Part shown: one piece after another, positions 63,080-64,000 of the stretch
Numbering within the stretch: the first letter of the stretch is position 1
How the letters are laid out: every line of letters begins with the position of its first letter
NCBI GenBank assembly: GCA_947179485.1
Contig: OX359246.1
Coordinates: 43,875,632 to 43,939,631, forward strand
Direction of reading: 5' to 3'
DNA: 64,000 nucleotides
Origin: Allacma fusca
Lineage: Eukaryota; Arthropoda; Collembola; Symphypleona; Sminthuridae
The notes under the pieces: model-generated
What the model was told of the DNA's origin: nothing
What the model saw: only the letters and a program-made list of their open reading frames with translations
The model's database searches: none
Made by a program: the position numbers and the translations under genes

Positions 63080-64000
63080 ATATCATAACATTTGTGTATC
63101 CCCATAAAGGAGAAGCTTCCTCAGTCCATTAGCTCTATTGAGTCCATTCTCTATAGCTGGGAATTTATTTGCATTTTGAATGTCGAGTCGTCAGGTAATA
63201 ATTTTACATAATAGTGTGTCTGCCTCCTATAGACATCCATTGTAGGGTCTGTTTGGACTCTCCTCTGACAAGTAGCGTAGGATTCGAGTAGTCTGGTCAT
63301 GGGGATATAGTTTCTACAGGAAACACATACATACGGATGGAATACTTACTACAAGTATTCCAAACTTCCTCGGAACCAGAATAATAAATATGCACACACT
63401 ACACCTGAGAATCTACATATATGGGGCTACTCGCTCCTCTATCCTCCAAAATTTTGTTTACTTCTTAGGGGAAGGGAGTCCCTGGGCTTTCTCTGGTCTG
63501 TCACTAGGGATCGCCACTCTGTCATGTTTGGAATTACTTTACATTCCCTGGAGCTCTGGCCCATATATACTAGCTTAGGGTTTGGATTGAACCTTCACTA
63601 TTGCAAGAAAAACTTGAGTTTTTCTTGTTTTTGATTAGGAGATTAAACGGTTTCCTAAATTAGATTAACTCTGGGCGGGTGAGGGGAGGGGGGTGCGCCT
63701 GTCATATTATAATTTATGTTGAGGCTAATAATTATAAACTTTGAAGAAAGTACACTCGATCAGTAGAGATAGGCTGATTGCTTCAAGTACATACATACAA
63801 GCTGAAATAAATTGAAATTCGTTTTAAATCCCCTCTGAGAATGGGGGAAAGGTCTCGAGGGCGTAAGAAATTGTTATTTTTTTCTGGGGCAAAGTGATCC
63901 CAGCTCTTCTCTGTAATAATGAGCCTATTTCCCTACCTATAAATGAAAAGCTAGTACTAATTGGACAAGTTTTCTTATTTCTCCAATGTAACTAATTATG

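Larger units (their letters stand above)
58627..64000. other. Non-coding tract to the window end
   Basis: No supportable gene. It contains a five-copy 36-bp tandem repeat, GT and CT microsatellites and TACATA palindromes. I searched for the ERG S1 exon (VLSLGAD and EYKLQ words) and did not find it. Confidence 0.55.

Noticed and set aside
1-64000. tRNA, rRNA, CRISPR or bacterial operon features
   Set aside because: No tRNA arms with the GGTTCRA box, no regularly spaced direct repeats with unique spacers, and no closely packed frames were seen.

Overview
The window reads as a stretch of an animal nuclear genome. It has long non-coding tracts full of short simple repeats (CT/GA, GT/CA, TAC, TACATATGTA-type), no bacterial gene packing, and a few short exons bounded by GT..AG splice sites. 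The style (dispersed TACATACATATGTA words, an ERG channel gene with an insect/crustacean-like polar linker) suggests an arthropod, possibly a copepod crustacean. The species call is an inference of low certainty.

Layout. Positions 1-17740 hold no gene I can support: microsatellites throughout, plus an AT-richer block at about 6360-8700. Positions 17741-19318 are a complete but decayed hAT-type DNA transposon of 1562 bp, with 8-bp target-site duplications, 11-bp terminal inverted repeats and a broken BED zinc-finger reading frame. Positions 19319-25121 are again non-coding.

The main gene lies at 25122-31897 on the + strand. Six consecutive exons, whose intron phases all agree, encode the end of the PAS domain and the cytoplasmic linker of an ERG-family (KCNH/Kv11, 'seizure' in flies) voltage-gated potassium channel. 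They stop exactly at the junction before the transmembrane part. The first PAS exons must lie upstream of the window (or be unrecognised in it), and the S1-S6 pore exons downstream, so the intron that follows is at least 32 kb long.

That intron (31898 to the window end) contains two further coding-looking stretches on the same strand, each starting with ATG and ending at a phase-0 donor: 40390-41418 (343 codons, Ser/Asn-rich, no recognised family) and 57324-57467 (48 codons, basic N-terminus). In mammalian KCNH2 the ERG1b first exon lies in the equivalent intron and joins the S1 exon in phase 0, so either could be an alternative first exon of this channel. Either could equally belong to a nested gene; for each there is a possible second exon (42126-42371 and 58417-58626). 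This is the most interesting open question in the window. No tRNA, rRNA, CRISPR array or bacterial-type feature was seen.
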